The notes beneath the pieces are model-generated. The model did no database searches and had not been told where the DNA came from. It saw nothing but the letters and a program-made list of their open reading frames with translations. A stretch of 64,000 nucleotides of DNA. It comes from Gnetum montanum. Its lineage: Eukaryota > Streptophyta > Gnetopsida > Gnetales > Gnetaceae. Where the stretch lies: the NCBI GenBank assembly GCA_015680685.1, contig MNCI01002737.1, forward strand, positions 4,078 to 68,077. The letters run 5' to 3'. Both the position numbers and the translations under genes were made by a program. Of the stretch, positions 21,369 through 32,339 are shown one piece after another. Numbering within the stretch: the first letter of the stretch is position 1; each line of letters starts with the position of its first letter.

Positions 21369-22447
21369 ATTTGAATTGTTTCACAGCAGTTTTCTGTAAC
21401 GGATTTCAATGCGAAATTCGGTCCACCTCAGTATGTCAGTTCTTGCCCTGTGTTGGGTTGGCTGCTTGTTTTTCTACGTGACGAAGAATGTTGAACTTAT
21501 AAAGTGTTGTGGATAGTTTTTTAGGAAACCAAAACATTTATTGCATTTCGAAAGTATGATAATGAACTGCAGGCATTGCGGATCTCTGCTGCAGATTTGA
21601 TTATGCACAGTTCATGCTCGAAGCCATTGCCAATCTACTGCTGCATATTCCACTCAGGATTTTGACGCTGCGGTTTGTGGGCCTGACTCGTCTGGTTCTG
21701 CGGGGCCTTTTTGGCCCACTGCGCAGGGAACTGATAAGCAATTAATTTCTGCAGAGTTATTACGTTAGAGAAATTAAATTTGAATTGTTTCACACAAGTT
21801 TTCTGTAACGGATTTCAATGCGAAATTCGGTCCAGCTCAGTATGTCAGTTCTTGCCCTGTGTTGGGTTGGCTACTTGTTTTTCTACGGATTTCAATGCGA
21901 AATTCGGTCCAGCTCAGTATGTCAGTTCTTGCCCTGTGTTGGGTTGGCTACTTGTTTTTCTACGCGACGAAGAATGTTGAACTTATAAAGTGTTGTGGAT
22001 AGTTTTTTAGGAAACCAAAACATTTATTGCATTTCGAAAGTATGATAATGAACTGCAGGCATTGCGGATCTCTGCTGCAGATTTGATTATGCACAGTTCA
22101 TGCTGCAAGCCATTGCCAATCTACTGCTGCATATTCCACTCAGGATTTTGACGCTGCGGTTCGTGGGCCTGACTCGTCTGGTTCTGCGGGGCCTTTTTGG
22201 CCCACTGCGCAGGAACTGATAAGCAATTAATTTCTGCAGAGTTATTACGTTAGAGAAATTAAATTTGAATTGTTTCACAGAAGTTTTCTGTAACGGATTT
22301 CAATGCGAAATTCGGTCCAGCTCAGTATGTCAGTTCTTGCCCTGTTGGGTTGGCTACTTGTTTTTATATGTGAGGAAGAATGTTGAACCAATCAAGTGTT
22401 TTGGATAATTTTTGAGGAAACGAAAACATTTATTGCATTTCGAAGGC
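21203..22447 (+). repeat. Tandem triplication of the KDSR 3' end (about 410-bp unit)
   Basis: The last 166 bases of the KDSR coding sequence plus 3' untranslated region form unit 1 (21203-21612). Unit 2 (21613-22098) and unit 3 (22099-about 22447) follow in direct orientation. Unit 2 contains its own 77-bp internal tandem duplication (21811-21887 repeated at 21888-21964). The coding parts of units 2 and 3 carry point changes and 1-bp deletions (CTGCGCAGGGAACTGATAAG versus CTGTGCAGGAAAACTGATGAG), so they are not translated as KDSR. Confidence 0.9.
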
Positions 22448-22630
22448 AAGTCAATGTGCAAAAAAAGTAACTGTTTCTTGAATCAGAGCAATGAACTTCA
22501 TTGAATGCACCGTTTATGGCACAGAGCCATGAACTTTCTTGAATCATGACGCAAATTTTCTCGGCAAATCCAACGGAAATGAATCATGCAGAAAAAACCG
22601 AATTGTTTGGGCTGCTATTTAAAGGAAAGA

Positions 22631-22704
22631 TGGCCCATGCAGGTCTCGAACCTGCGACTTTCGCGTTATTAGCACGACGCTCTAACCAACTGAGCTAATA
22701 GGCC
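22631..22704 (-). tRNA. trnI-AAU: tRNA-Ile (anticodon AAU)
   Basis: 74 bases on the minus strand fold into a full cloverleaf. The acceptor stem pairs GGCCTAT with ATGGGCC (one U-G pair), the D arm is GCTCAGTTGGTTAGAGC, the anticodon stem TCGTG/CGCGA holds loop CTAATAA (anticodon AAT), and the T arm is GCAGGTTCGAGACCTGC, with discriminator A. The D and T arms contain standard Pol III A and B boxes. It has no intron and no encoded CCA, as for a nuclear gene. The nearest T run downstream (TTTTTT at about 22590) is some 40 bases away, longer than usual. Confidence 0.95.
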
Positions 22705-22835
22705 AGTTTCTTTGGTAAGAATATTTTTTAAATTTCCAATGTTTTACTTTATGAAATTGCCAGCGACATCGTTGATTGTTGCTCTGCAATTGCACGTTTA
22801 TCAAAACGATCCACGCGGGGAGATACAGAGATACT

Positions 22836-23045
22836 TCAGACACATCGAACGATAAGTCCACTAAATTCGTCTTCCTTTATTCTTTGAACAATTATAAACA
22901 ATAAATTGTACATCAAATCATTTCTATAAGGCGTAGCTTCTCTGATAATTGTTTCTGGCTTGCTTGTCGTGCACTTTTCTATCATTTGGTCCCTAAAAAA
23001 ATCAAGCGTTTGTAACTGCAGCAAGCGTTTCTGAAAAGGTGTCAA
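22836..23045 (-). CDS. Small unrecognised open frame
   Basis: 69 codons from an ATG at 23045 to a stop at 22836, with balanced amino-acid use (FRDQMIEKCTTSKPETIIRE...). It lies in sequence free of the transposon families seen elsewhere, upstream of the tRNA on the same strand. I do not recognise it; it may be chance or one exon of a gene. Confidence 0.2.
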   Translation of the reverse strand: MTPFQKRLLQLQTLDFFRDQMIEKCTTSKPETIIREATPYRNDLMYNLLFIIVQRIKEDEFSGLIVRCV

Positions 23046-23776
23046 ATGCTTTAAAAAAACAGAGCTCCAACGGACAAATGCCTCAAAACGGTAAGCAAAT
23101 CCACAACATTTTTTTTAAAAAATATATATTAAATGTCTTCAACTTCATGGTTCCCATAATTTTGTTACGAATGGTGTCGAGAAATGAAGCAAATCCCCAG
23201 TTACTTTTTGTTTTTTTGGGTGCGGATGTCTTAATTCCGTGGTTCCATTATGATTTTGTTATGAATGATGCTGAGAAATGAAAAACTAAAGTTGATGGAA
23301 TCGGTATTGAAAAGTGTTTAAAATGTAATATTCAACCAGATTTGGATTTTTACGTCTATGATTTTTAAGGACCTGAACTCACAGCCCAACGTCCTTGGAA
23401 TAAAGAGTTTAAAAGTTATTATTAAAATTGAAATTGAAATTTGATTATGAATAAAGAATTTACTCATTATTATTGAAACTACAATTAAGAGTTTATTACG
23501 TTTAAAAGATTAAAAAGGTCTACTAGACCAACATTATATTTGTATCATGAAAGTTGAATACCCTTTGGATTGCTTTATATATCCTCTAGTTAGATATCAC
23601 AAGTCTTCAACCGTATATTCTTTAAAAATACCATCTCTACTCTTTTGTGTCTTTCAATAACTACTTTAGAATATTTGATTTGTTTTCTTTTCTTTCAATT
23701 TATGGGTATAAGTAATAAACTAAAAAATACCTTCTTCTGTTGAAGGAAGTAGATTACGAATGAGTGGTGACGTTAA
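23046..23776. other. AT-rich stretch without a recognisable gene
   Basis: No RNA gene or protein family seen. An LTR-like start (ATGAGTGGTGACG, 23760-23772) at the right end may be the lower end of the LTR that resumes at 24619. Confidence 0.35.
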
Positions 23777-24618
23777 TGAACGACGAGTACCCCTACGCGC
23801 AACCATACAAATCACAAGTGTCTACACATGATTCAGTCGAATTCCGTAGACCTAAGTTCCTAAGTAAACTGGTTCAAAGACATGAAATCTAATCGTCACA
23901 CTATCTTCTCAACTACACTTATGGAGCTTAGTTGTATGGTTAAGTGTAATTAAGGCACAGGTTTTTTATTATTTTATGTTTTATTCATCTACGATTAACA
24001 AGAAGTCAAAACTCAATTTATGAACCAATTTAAATAATCTAATTGCTAATTAATAGCTAACTATCCTGACATAACCATTTGGTCCCACTTTCCATGCACA
24101 TCTTGAACACGTATAATGTTGTTGGGTCACCAAACGTTAAGCATTGCTGGGATTACCAAGCGTCATGTGCATGCTCGAAGTGGTTGTACTTATGTGTTTA
24201 ATTAATTTCTATTTAACTTAGCTAACTTATCTTGGCTTAATTTAGCTTAATTACTTGGAAGCATTAAATGAAATTGCATAAAACATTAAATGCATAAATA
24301 AAATATTTAAGCTAGCCAAGGTGCTACAAGGTTTGATCAGAAAGCTCATCTTTAGCATGCTCAAGTACAACAGTGCTTGAATAAAGATTCGTACACTTAA
24401 TGACTCCTACTGCGAGCACTTTGGAAAATATTTTAACTCTGGAGAAAAGAAACTACAAGAGCTCTACTATGCCATGACAAAACCTATGCCCAAACTATGT
24501 GCCCAAGTGCTATATTAATAGGTCGACACACATCCTGCGATATCAAATATTTGACATTGCTTCTTGGGCCTCGATATTGGGTATCCGATTTCGGAGCCAA
24601 ACAAAACATGGTTCATCA
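23777..24618 (-). mobile_element. LTR (probably solo), 842 bp
   Basis: Runs from TGAACGACGAGTACCCC to GGTTCATCA in plus orientation, matching the other LTRs of the window (AACCATACAAATCAC, GAATTCCGTAGA, GCTTGAATAAAGATTCGTAC at 24374). Sequence on its right (24630 on) reads like the body of another LTR just after its start, so it appears inserted into that LTR. The flanking pentamers (GTTAA and AACAT) do not match, so no target duplication supports this. Confidence 0.6.
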
Positions 24619-25481
24619 AACATATTTCAACACTCTACCATACAAGTCACAAGTGTTCACGTGCGACCATATTGTAATCCATGAATGGACAATGTAATTA
24701 TGCTAGAAGTTGATGTTATGTTTGCGATTATTGTCTTATCACTTTGAGTTAGTGAAATCTGAATATATGGTTTAATTCATAGTGAAGCATATGATAGATG
24801 ATGTTGTAAGGCTCAGATTACTCCTAATAATAGACATGATTGAGAATGAAATTAAAATCTAATCCTACGTAACACAAAAATGAAAATCTAATTTGTCCTA
24901 GTAGCGATAAGTATTCGGTCTTGGTTTACTAGTTGTGTCTTGGGCTTATGTAATTGTCATTGGGATTACCAAGTGGAATCACTACTAAGCAAATCAAGCG
25001 AAACCACTACTAAGTTACCAAACAATTATACTTAAACACTCGAAACCAATTGTACCCATTCCACTTAACTAATAAGCATAAAAAGTAAAGTACTTTGGAA
25101 TGTAAATGATTAAGCTAAGAAAACAAAAAAATTATGCTAAGTAAACAATAGAACTAAAGAACTAAAGGAATGCTGCAATGATGTAAATCAATCTCAATCT
25201 TTATTGCCAATTAGAAATTGTACCCAAGTACAATTTACTTAAATAAAGACTCCAATCAACTACTTAACACCACACTACGAACATTCACACTATCGCTAAA
25301 ACTACGAAATGAAACTACAAGAGTTTGGATAAGGGTTGGCAAGAAATTGTTGTTGTTAGTGCACCCAAGTGTTAGTATTTATAGGGCTACACAGCTCCTG
25401 AGACACTATATCAACAATGATGTAGCATGAGTTAGATATCGTAAATATGATATTGTACTCGTGAAAAAATTGGTTTTATCA
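24619..25481 (-). repeat. E2 3' LTR (5' part displaced)
   Basis: Matches the LTR family from CTCTACCATACAAGTCACAAG onward and ends TTTTATCA at 25481, directly followed by TACCCCCACAACTGA, the polypurine-tract side seen also at E3 (40724) and E+ (36028-36042). Minus TATA-like TATAAATA at 25374-25382. Confidence 0.65.
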
Positions 25482-25689
25482 TACCCCCACAACTGACTGG
25501 AAACTTATCCTCAGGTTAAAACAAAATGAGGATAGAGTCCCTTATAATATTGGAACATAGATTTAACTTAACATGACTTGACTAGTTACATGACTCTGAA
25601 TGTCACATTGATGTTTTTACAAAAATTAGACACAGTTGACATTTAACAAATAAAACAAAAACAAAAAGCTGAAGTAGCTCAACGTAGGC

Positions 25690-28084
25690 CTTAAGTTCTA
25701 GGTAGGGGAGGCTCCTCCATCAGCTTCTTTCCCTTGTCATCAAGATTTTGAAATTGATACTTGTTCAAGACACTTGAACTTTTCCTCCTCCATTCTGGGA
25801 TCATTTACCATCCATGTAGATTGTGCAATGTTGGATGAAGTTGGTACATCCCATAGGTATGATAGTTGTGAAAATATTTTTTTGGCCTTGATGTATTATG
25901 CCATGAACTATAATCTTTCTTGTTCAAAGGTCCTAGCCACCTTGCTTAATTCTTGATAGTCTGTTATCCAAAGTGCTAGGTTTGTTGCAGCATCATTTTG
26001 TCCTTGGTAGCTATCCTTCACAATTTCAAGTTCTAAGTTTGCTTCATGCAACTTCTACAAGGCATCTTTTCGATCAATAAACTCTTTCTCATACATAGCA
26101 TACATGAATTCTACTTGTTGCTCAAGCTTGTTGTGAGGTCATCCTACTGTCAACATGGCCAAGTTAGCACATTGAAGGTTAGCTAACCCCATGTACTCTA
26201 TCAAATCTTCAATCTATAGGTGTTTATTCTTTAACTCAGCTTAGTGGATGTGGGTTATTCTGTTCAAGATGGGCTACCAATCTAGTGTTTATGGAGTGAT
26301 GGAATTAATTCTAGCCTTTGCCATCTAGATCTCTTTTCATTAATCTAGTTGTAGATTTCCACTTGGTCCCTAAAATGCTCCTTGGGCTCCTCGTGCTTCT
26401 TGGCCTTGTTCTACCACTTTCTTATTTTAATAGCAAACTTTTGGTTGTTGACATGTACTTCTTCCATTGATATTCATGGGCCAATCTGTTCATGTCATAA
26501 TTGATACAAATGAACTATTTTCGTAGCTGATGGATGCCTTCTTCAAGAACATTCTTTTGTTTCTCAATGTTAGTCAACTTGGTATTATCTATAGCAAGCT
26601 TTTTATCCTCCTCCTCAAGGGCAATGAGAGCTTTATCATGTGCGTATGTTTAGGCTTTTGCTACTAAGGCATTTCACATAGCCTTCTCTCTTTCCATCTC
26701 TACCTATATATTCTTGGCAATCAGCTACCTTACTTGATCACTTCTATATTTCTCAAGCTGATCTGGGATAACAACTCATGTAGGGTCCCTTAGCTCTACT
26801 CTTAGAACTACCAGTTCTTCCTATAGCATCTACACTTCATTTTCAGCATGCTCTGCCCTTTTCTTTGCCATCACTAGCTTTCCTTTAGTGGCTATTAAGT
26901 TAGACTACATTACAATGATATCACTAGGGATATAAAGAGATTTTGCTTGACCTAGCCTATTTGCAGTAGTTTGTCAAGTACATCCTCATGTTTTGTAGGT
27001 GTCATAAAGGTACTAACTAGCATTTGAGCATCTTTAGCTCAAAAATATTAGCTAGTGACACAACAAAAACATTGAATAACTTCTTAATATGGTCAGTAAT
27101 TACCTCCACTACTCTTGCTGCATCCTAGTGTTGCATAACCACAACTGTGGCACCTTCACTAGTTTTTAGCATTACCTAGAAGGATATAGCATTCCCTGAT
27201 ATCTATTGTGCCCAATCCTCTTCTTCTTTTGCCTACAAAGACACCAACCCACTAATAGGGTCTATAGAAACCATAGGCCTTACAGAGCTTTCTTTGATTC
27301 TATATAGGATTGAACCTTCCCTTGCTCCCCAACTAATAGTGTCTATGATTTGGTGCAAATGGTTCATCGAGGGATAATATTCTTATGGTGGTGATGGAGA
27401 TTTCTACTTAGGTCTATCACCTATAGGTGTTTGACCATTGGGTCCTACCTGTTATTGTTAATCAGTAGCTAGAATGTTGCTATCTAGTGTAGATCCTGAA
27501 GCACTCTCAGTGCCAATTAGCTTCTCTAGCTAATCTTTCTTGGGTGGCACTGGCTTTGACATTGCTACATAGGATATATTCTAGGCCTTTCTTGGGACAT
27601 CATTGGTGTAGCCTAGGATCTCTCACTTACTTGCATAGCTTCCTAATAATACAAGGGAATGACAGTGTTGGTTTCTTTGCCTTTTTCTCCTCAAACCACC
27701 TTTGGATCTCCAAGAAGAGTAGACGGATGATGTTGGCATTGAATTTCCCCGTCAAAATTACACTTCCTCAAGCTGCGTTTGTGAAGATCCAACTAAGCCT
27801 CTTCATTGGAAACATGTGATAGGTCCTAGTCTTAAAATAAATCTTTTCTTCCACAATGAGCTTGCTATGATCTTTATCTTCTTTTCCATAAGCTCTTTGT
27901 CGCCATAATTTCCTGAGAGCTTACGAAAATCTATGTAACATTGGCTTCAACATTTGGTATGTTCAAGACCTTTATTATTACCTTAACTAAATATGACATA
28001 AATACCCCTTCAATATTTACTATGGCATCATCTTTTTTATATTGCCAAAATTGGTAGACTTCTCCTAAGTACCATCAACATTGT
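25690..28084 (-). pseudogene. aORF copy B, 3' (coiled-coil) part
   Basis: On the minus strand the text parallels copy A. WYLGEVYQFWQYKKDDAI and MSYLVKVIIKVL lie near 28070-27960. A segment PTLSFPCIIRKLC lies near 27690-27650. A long coiled coil follows, ending with IEYMGLANLQCANLAMLTVG and KLEQQVEFMYAMYEKEF near 26215-26080. It has many stops. It lies just inside the polypurine tract and LTR at 24619-25481, so its owner is an otherwise mostly missing element, E2. It is separated from its 5' part (36810-37250) by the E+ insertion. Confidence 0.6.
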
Positions 28085-28854
28085 TGATGAACCGCGATAT
28101 CGTGTCCGCCCCCGCGATATTACATCTCTAAATAAGAGGCGGCCTTCCCTTATTTCGACATCTAGATCTAGACCCTTAGCTAAACTATAGCAATTTTACC
28201 ATTCCAGAGTTAGAATAATTTCCATGTGCCCACAGTAGGAGTCTCAAAGTGAACAGATCTTTATTCGAGCAAATTGTACCTGAGCACACATTTGTGTACG
28301 GAAATAAAGACAAACTTTTTAATAAATCTTGCAGCATATGGACTAAGCTAAATAGGATTTAATTACTGTTAATGTTTAAATGCTTTCTTAGATAATTAAT
28401 CTCTCTCAACCCTCAACTCTCCTAGTTAAGTGCATTCAGTACAACCGCTTCGAGCACGTGTGTAATGCTTGGTAACCTAGTAATGAGTAGCGTTTGGTGC
28501 ACCCAGTAGCATTGCACTAGTTCAAGGTGTGTACGGTAAGTGGGAACGGATACTGGTGCTAAGACGATTAGAACTGAGTTAGTGATTAGTTAATGGAAAT
28601 TAGTTATTTAGTTCTCTTCACCCTTTCCTCTTAGCATAGGCGTTAAAAAGATAAAAAGACATAAAAATCACATGCCTCAAGCTTACTTAACCATACAAGT
28701 ATGACAATACAAGTAAGCTTGGGAAAACAACAATTGATTAACCTTAAGTGTTCCATTAGGGTGCGTAAGCACTTAGTCCTTGGAGTTCGACCGGATCGTG
28801 CATGTAACGCTTGTATTCGTATGGTTGACTGTAGGGGTACCTCGCCACTCATCA
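28085..28854 (+). repeat. E+ 5' LTR (770 bp)
   Basis: Starts TGATGAACCGCGATATCG, ends CACTCATCA. The TATA region reads CTCTAAATAAGAGGC (28126-28140) where the 3' LTR keeps CTATAAATAAGAGGC. Hairpin TCTTTATTCGAG...GAAATAAAGA at 28258-28310 contains the poly(A) signal (AATAAA 28303-28308). Confidence 0.92.
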
Positions 28855-28855
28855 T

Positions 28856-28874
28856 TGGCACCGTTGTCGGGGAC
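28856..28874 (+). promoter_or_regulatory. E+ primer binding site (tRNA-Asp type)
   Basis: TGGCACCGTTGTCGGGGAC one base after the LTR; differs by one base from the E3 site. It is complementary to the 3' end of plant tRNA-Asp, as in Athila/Tat elements. Confidence 0.85.
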
Positions 28875-28969
28875 TTAGTTGTTTGTGTGCTACGTAGAAC
28901 ATAGGATATCATTCACATCGTTGGGAAGCTAGAATGAACCCTTAGGGTTGATCACAAGAAAATAAGATA

Positions 28970-31550
28970 ATGGTAAGTAGCACACCAAATAAGACAAAAA
29001 TGTCTTCTTCTTCGCACAAAAGCATTTCATTGCCTAGGAACAACATAGGAGATAATCGGCAGCACAACATACATAACCAGGAACCGCTAGTTCCTCAACA
29101 ATTACGGGTGGTATATATTCATCATGATGAATATGTACCTGACTTTACCTTTATTCTCCATCAAGATGAGCAACTGCATTGGAGAGACTTGGAGGGTAAC
29201 ATAGTGTTGCCTCCAGACCGAGCAGTCCCCAACATGCTCCTACGTGCTCTTGCCCGAATAGGCATGTCACAGTTATATGCAGAGTATGTTGCGTGCGATT
29301 ATGATACAAGGGACTACCAACCCACAAAAGCGCAATGTCAAAGGGACTTGTAGCAAGAGAGATACTATACATCGTCGAAGGACAAAGGACCCCATAACAC
29401 TTCACCTATCTTAAGCGAAATCAAGGTGGTGAACCTATTTCAATAAGTTCTCCACAAAATGATGTTCCTCCTCCTAACGATGGTGAGGGGGTGGTGTATC
29501 AGAATCTTCACTCAACAATTCACAATCTTGGTTCGGATCCCCACGAACACCAAGTGTTTAATGAGGGAACACAAACACATAATGAAGACGGGTTTTCTGA
29601 TCGTCATCACAATCGGGGCCGAGACCATCGAAGAGAAGGTAGGAAACATTGTCCTGGTGATGGTTCTCCTTCCTCTTCGCCTTCATCATCACATCCATCC
29701 TCTCCTTCTATATCAGGACGAAGTCATAAAGAACCTAACCATGAGGATAAGGGTAAACATAGTGAGAAACCTTGACGAGAGAGTCGAGAACGAGGACGGG
29801 GCATTCTAGAGAATCACGGCATGGAAGAAGGGAAAGTAGGGAACCACGTAGGCATCACAGACTTTATGAGAGAAATGACCAGGAAGAACCCCTACTTGCA
29901 ACCTGAAGCATGTTACACATCACAGAGGCCATAAGAATACCTACAAGGCACCAAAAAGATAGCAGGATCAAGAGACTAGACATGAATAATATCCCACGAT
30001 TTGAGGGGGGATACAATGCTAATCTACAGAACCACTTACAGGCATTTCACGATGCATGTGCCTTGTAGAATATTGAGAATGATTGGCAAGAATTAAAGTT
30101 GTTCCCAAGGACACTGATGAAAGAAGCAGAAAGTTGGTACTGGTCCTTAGAACTGGAATCCATTCGAAGGTGGAGTACGATGCTAGAACTGTTTAACGAT
30201 GAATATCAGATGTACTCTTGAGTGTCCAACTTGCGAAAGCAGATCCAAGGATGGAAGCAGGGAAATCACGAACCCTTGGATGCTGCCATGGGCCAATATT
30301 ATGCACTACTACATCATTGCCCGAGCCAGGGTTACGCACAACAGGATCAACCACGCCATCTCGTAGATGGGCTAAGACATGAAACCAGGAGAACCCTTGG
30401 AACATATGCCCGAGGAAGATTATCAGAACTTAGGTTCCATCAGGTTCATAGATTGTTGGGGTAAGTAGCTAAGGAAGAAGGAGAGCTACGTAAGAGAGAA
30501 AGCATAGAAGAGTACAACCACGATCCTTCCCTCCAAAAAAGGAAAGTGAGATTCTATGAAGAGGAGGAAGAGTCACCACTCGACAAGATGGTGAATAGAA
30601 AAACCTTACCGCTTTAAAAATTAACAACAAAAGTGTTGGCTAAGGTAGATCAAATGTGGAACTCCTTAGATAGTAGATTTGAAATCGTACTTAAAATCGT
30701 AGAGGAGTCTAAGAAGTGAAGTAGTGACTATGATAAAAAGAAGAAGAGGGATTTGGACCATGCACGTAACAAAGGTAAGGGTAAATTGGCCATCACTGAT
30801 GAGGTTGTGGATTCTGATACTAAAAATGACGATGGATGTGAGATATGTCAATATGACCATCCTAAGGGATGTTGCCTGGTAATCTCACATCTGTAAGAGT
30901 CTGGGGTGTATGCACTCAGCCCAAAACTTAACAAACGGCAAGCACCCCAAAGGTTACCTTATCCCCAAGGTAACCCAAGGCAGTTCCACCAACCCTTAAC
31001 GTATTATCCAAGTGGAACTCCACCACAACCTATTGAGCAACACCAGCAGTCATGGAGGATGCCACTGCCAAGGCAACAATACCCTTACCGGCAACCAGAC
31101 CCATATGGCTATTACATGCAGTAGCCAGTCTCTCCAAGTGACTTCGTCGGTCACGTGACTCCACAATGTCACTACCAAGCTTAGGAGTATTATAGGACTC
31201 CTTCTCCTGGAAGAGACAAACCACAGACATACCATCCTCTGAACCCATTCGCGACTCTCACACCAATAGCTCCACTACCACTCGCTCCAGCAATGCAAGG
31301 GGAACTCCCCACTCAGCCGCAACAACATAATGCTATGAGAGCCATAAATCTCCAACCTGCTGCTGGTTCTGAAAATCGTACAAATAGAAGACCTATCTTC
31401 AGAACCCACAATCCAAATAAGCTCTCACAACCACAAGCAGTTGAGTCTATGACCACTCCTCCATCAAATAAGGCTTCAGAGCTCCCTTCAAATCAAAAAC
31501 AAAGCTCAACACACACGGTTATGTTAACACATACCGTCACTGACTAGATC
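28970..31550 (+). pseudogene. E+ gag remnant
   Basis: The N-terminal frame is open from 28970 to a TAG at 29353 (FTFILHQDEQLHWRDLEGN, VACDYDTRDYQPTKAQC). A Ser/His-rich linker follows (29491-29775). The core capsid-like region appears near 29990-30480 (SNLRKQIQGWKQGNHEPLD...). A zinc knuckle CEICQYDHPKGCC lies near 30838-30880, and a Pro/Gln/Tyr-rich tail runs to about 31550. At least four stops or frame changes. The same architecture is open over most of its length in E3. Confidence 0.7.
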
Positions 31551-31559
31551 AAGGAGGAT

Positions 31560-32000
31560 CACCTTCCCAGGAAATTATCTAACCCCAGAAGTTTCCTAAT
31601 CTACCTCCAAGTCGTTGGGAATGAACCACATAAAGCTCTTCTTGACTCAGGTTCCGAAGTCAACTTAATATCACACGAAATGTATAAAGCCTAGAACCTA
31701 CCTCCACTAAAGAAGAGCAATATTTGATTAGAGCTGGCTGACCAATCCATCACTATTCCCTTGGGACTTGTGGAGGACATCATTACCACTATGTGTGGGT
31801 GGTCATACCCAGCTGATTTCCTAGTGATAGAGGTAAACAATAACAAAGGGGACTTCCCAATAATAATGGGAAGGGCATGGCTAAGTACCATAAACAAATT
31901 CCTAGGAATCCGCAATCTTTCACTGGAAATATCTAAGGAAAACACTTATGGAAAGATCGAGAAGAAGAAGGTTCCATGCATCACATACAGTGATACATGA
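31560..32000 (+). pseudogene. E+ aspartic protease remnant
   Basis: KALLDSGSEVNLISHEMY near 31634-31690 retains the active-site D-S-G that E1 has lost. The following open part (31761-32000) reads GLVEDIITTMCGWSYPADFLVI and IIMGRAWLSTINKFLGI. Two stops (TAG near 31693 and TGA near 31727) interrupt it. The domain processes the Gag polyprotein in intact relatives. Confidence 0.75.
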
Positions 32001-32339
32001 GGTGATGGCGTACAAGAATGTTCAGCATCTCCTGCATGCAACCGGTGTGCCCAGGAAGTTAACATACAAAAGTTCCTGTATGTAGCAACCACACAACAAG
32101 AAAACACCCAGTGGTTGATAGCTAATAAGGAAAGAAACTCACCAACATGCATGGAATTAATTGAGGGAAAAACTTGTGCCCATGTCAAAAGCATAGATAC
32201 ACTGGAGCAAGAGTGTCGCCAACTTCCAACCCTTAACTTGAAACCATCAATTAGGGGAAGTTGGAAATTTCCAAAAACTTCAAACAAACGCTTCGCTAAG
32301 AGAATGTTAGTTAATGTGCGATAGACCAAACCTTATCAT

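Noticed and set aside
21613-22260. Second and third KDSR genes
   Set aside because: Only the last coding bases are duplicated and these carry frame-breaking changes.
29459-29809. Overlapping plus-strand frames in E+ as separate genes
   Set aside because: They cover the Ser/His-rich gag linker; the frame at 29491-29775 is gag and the other is its shadow.
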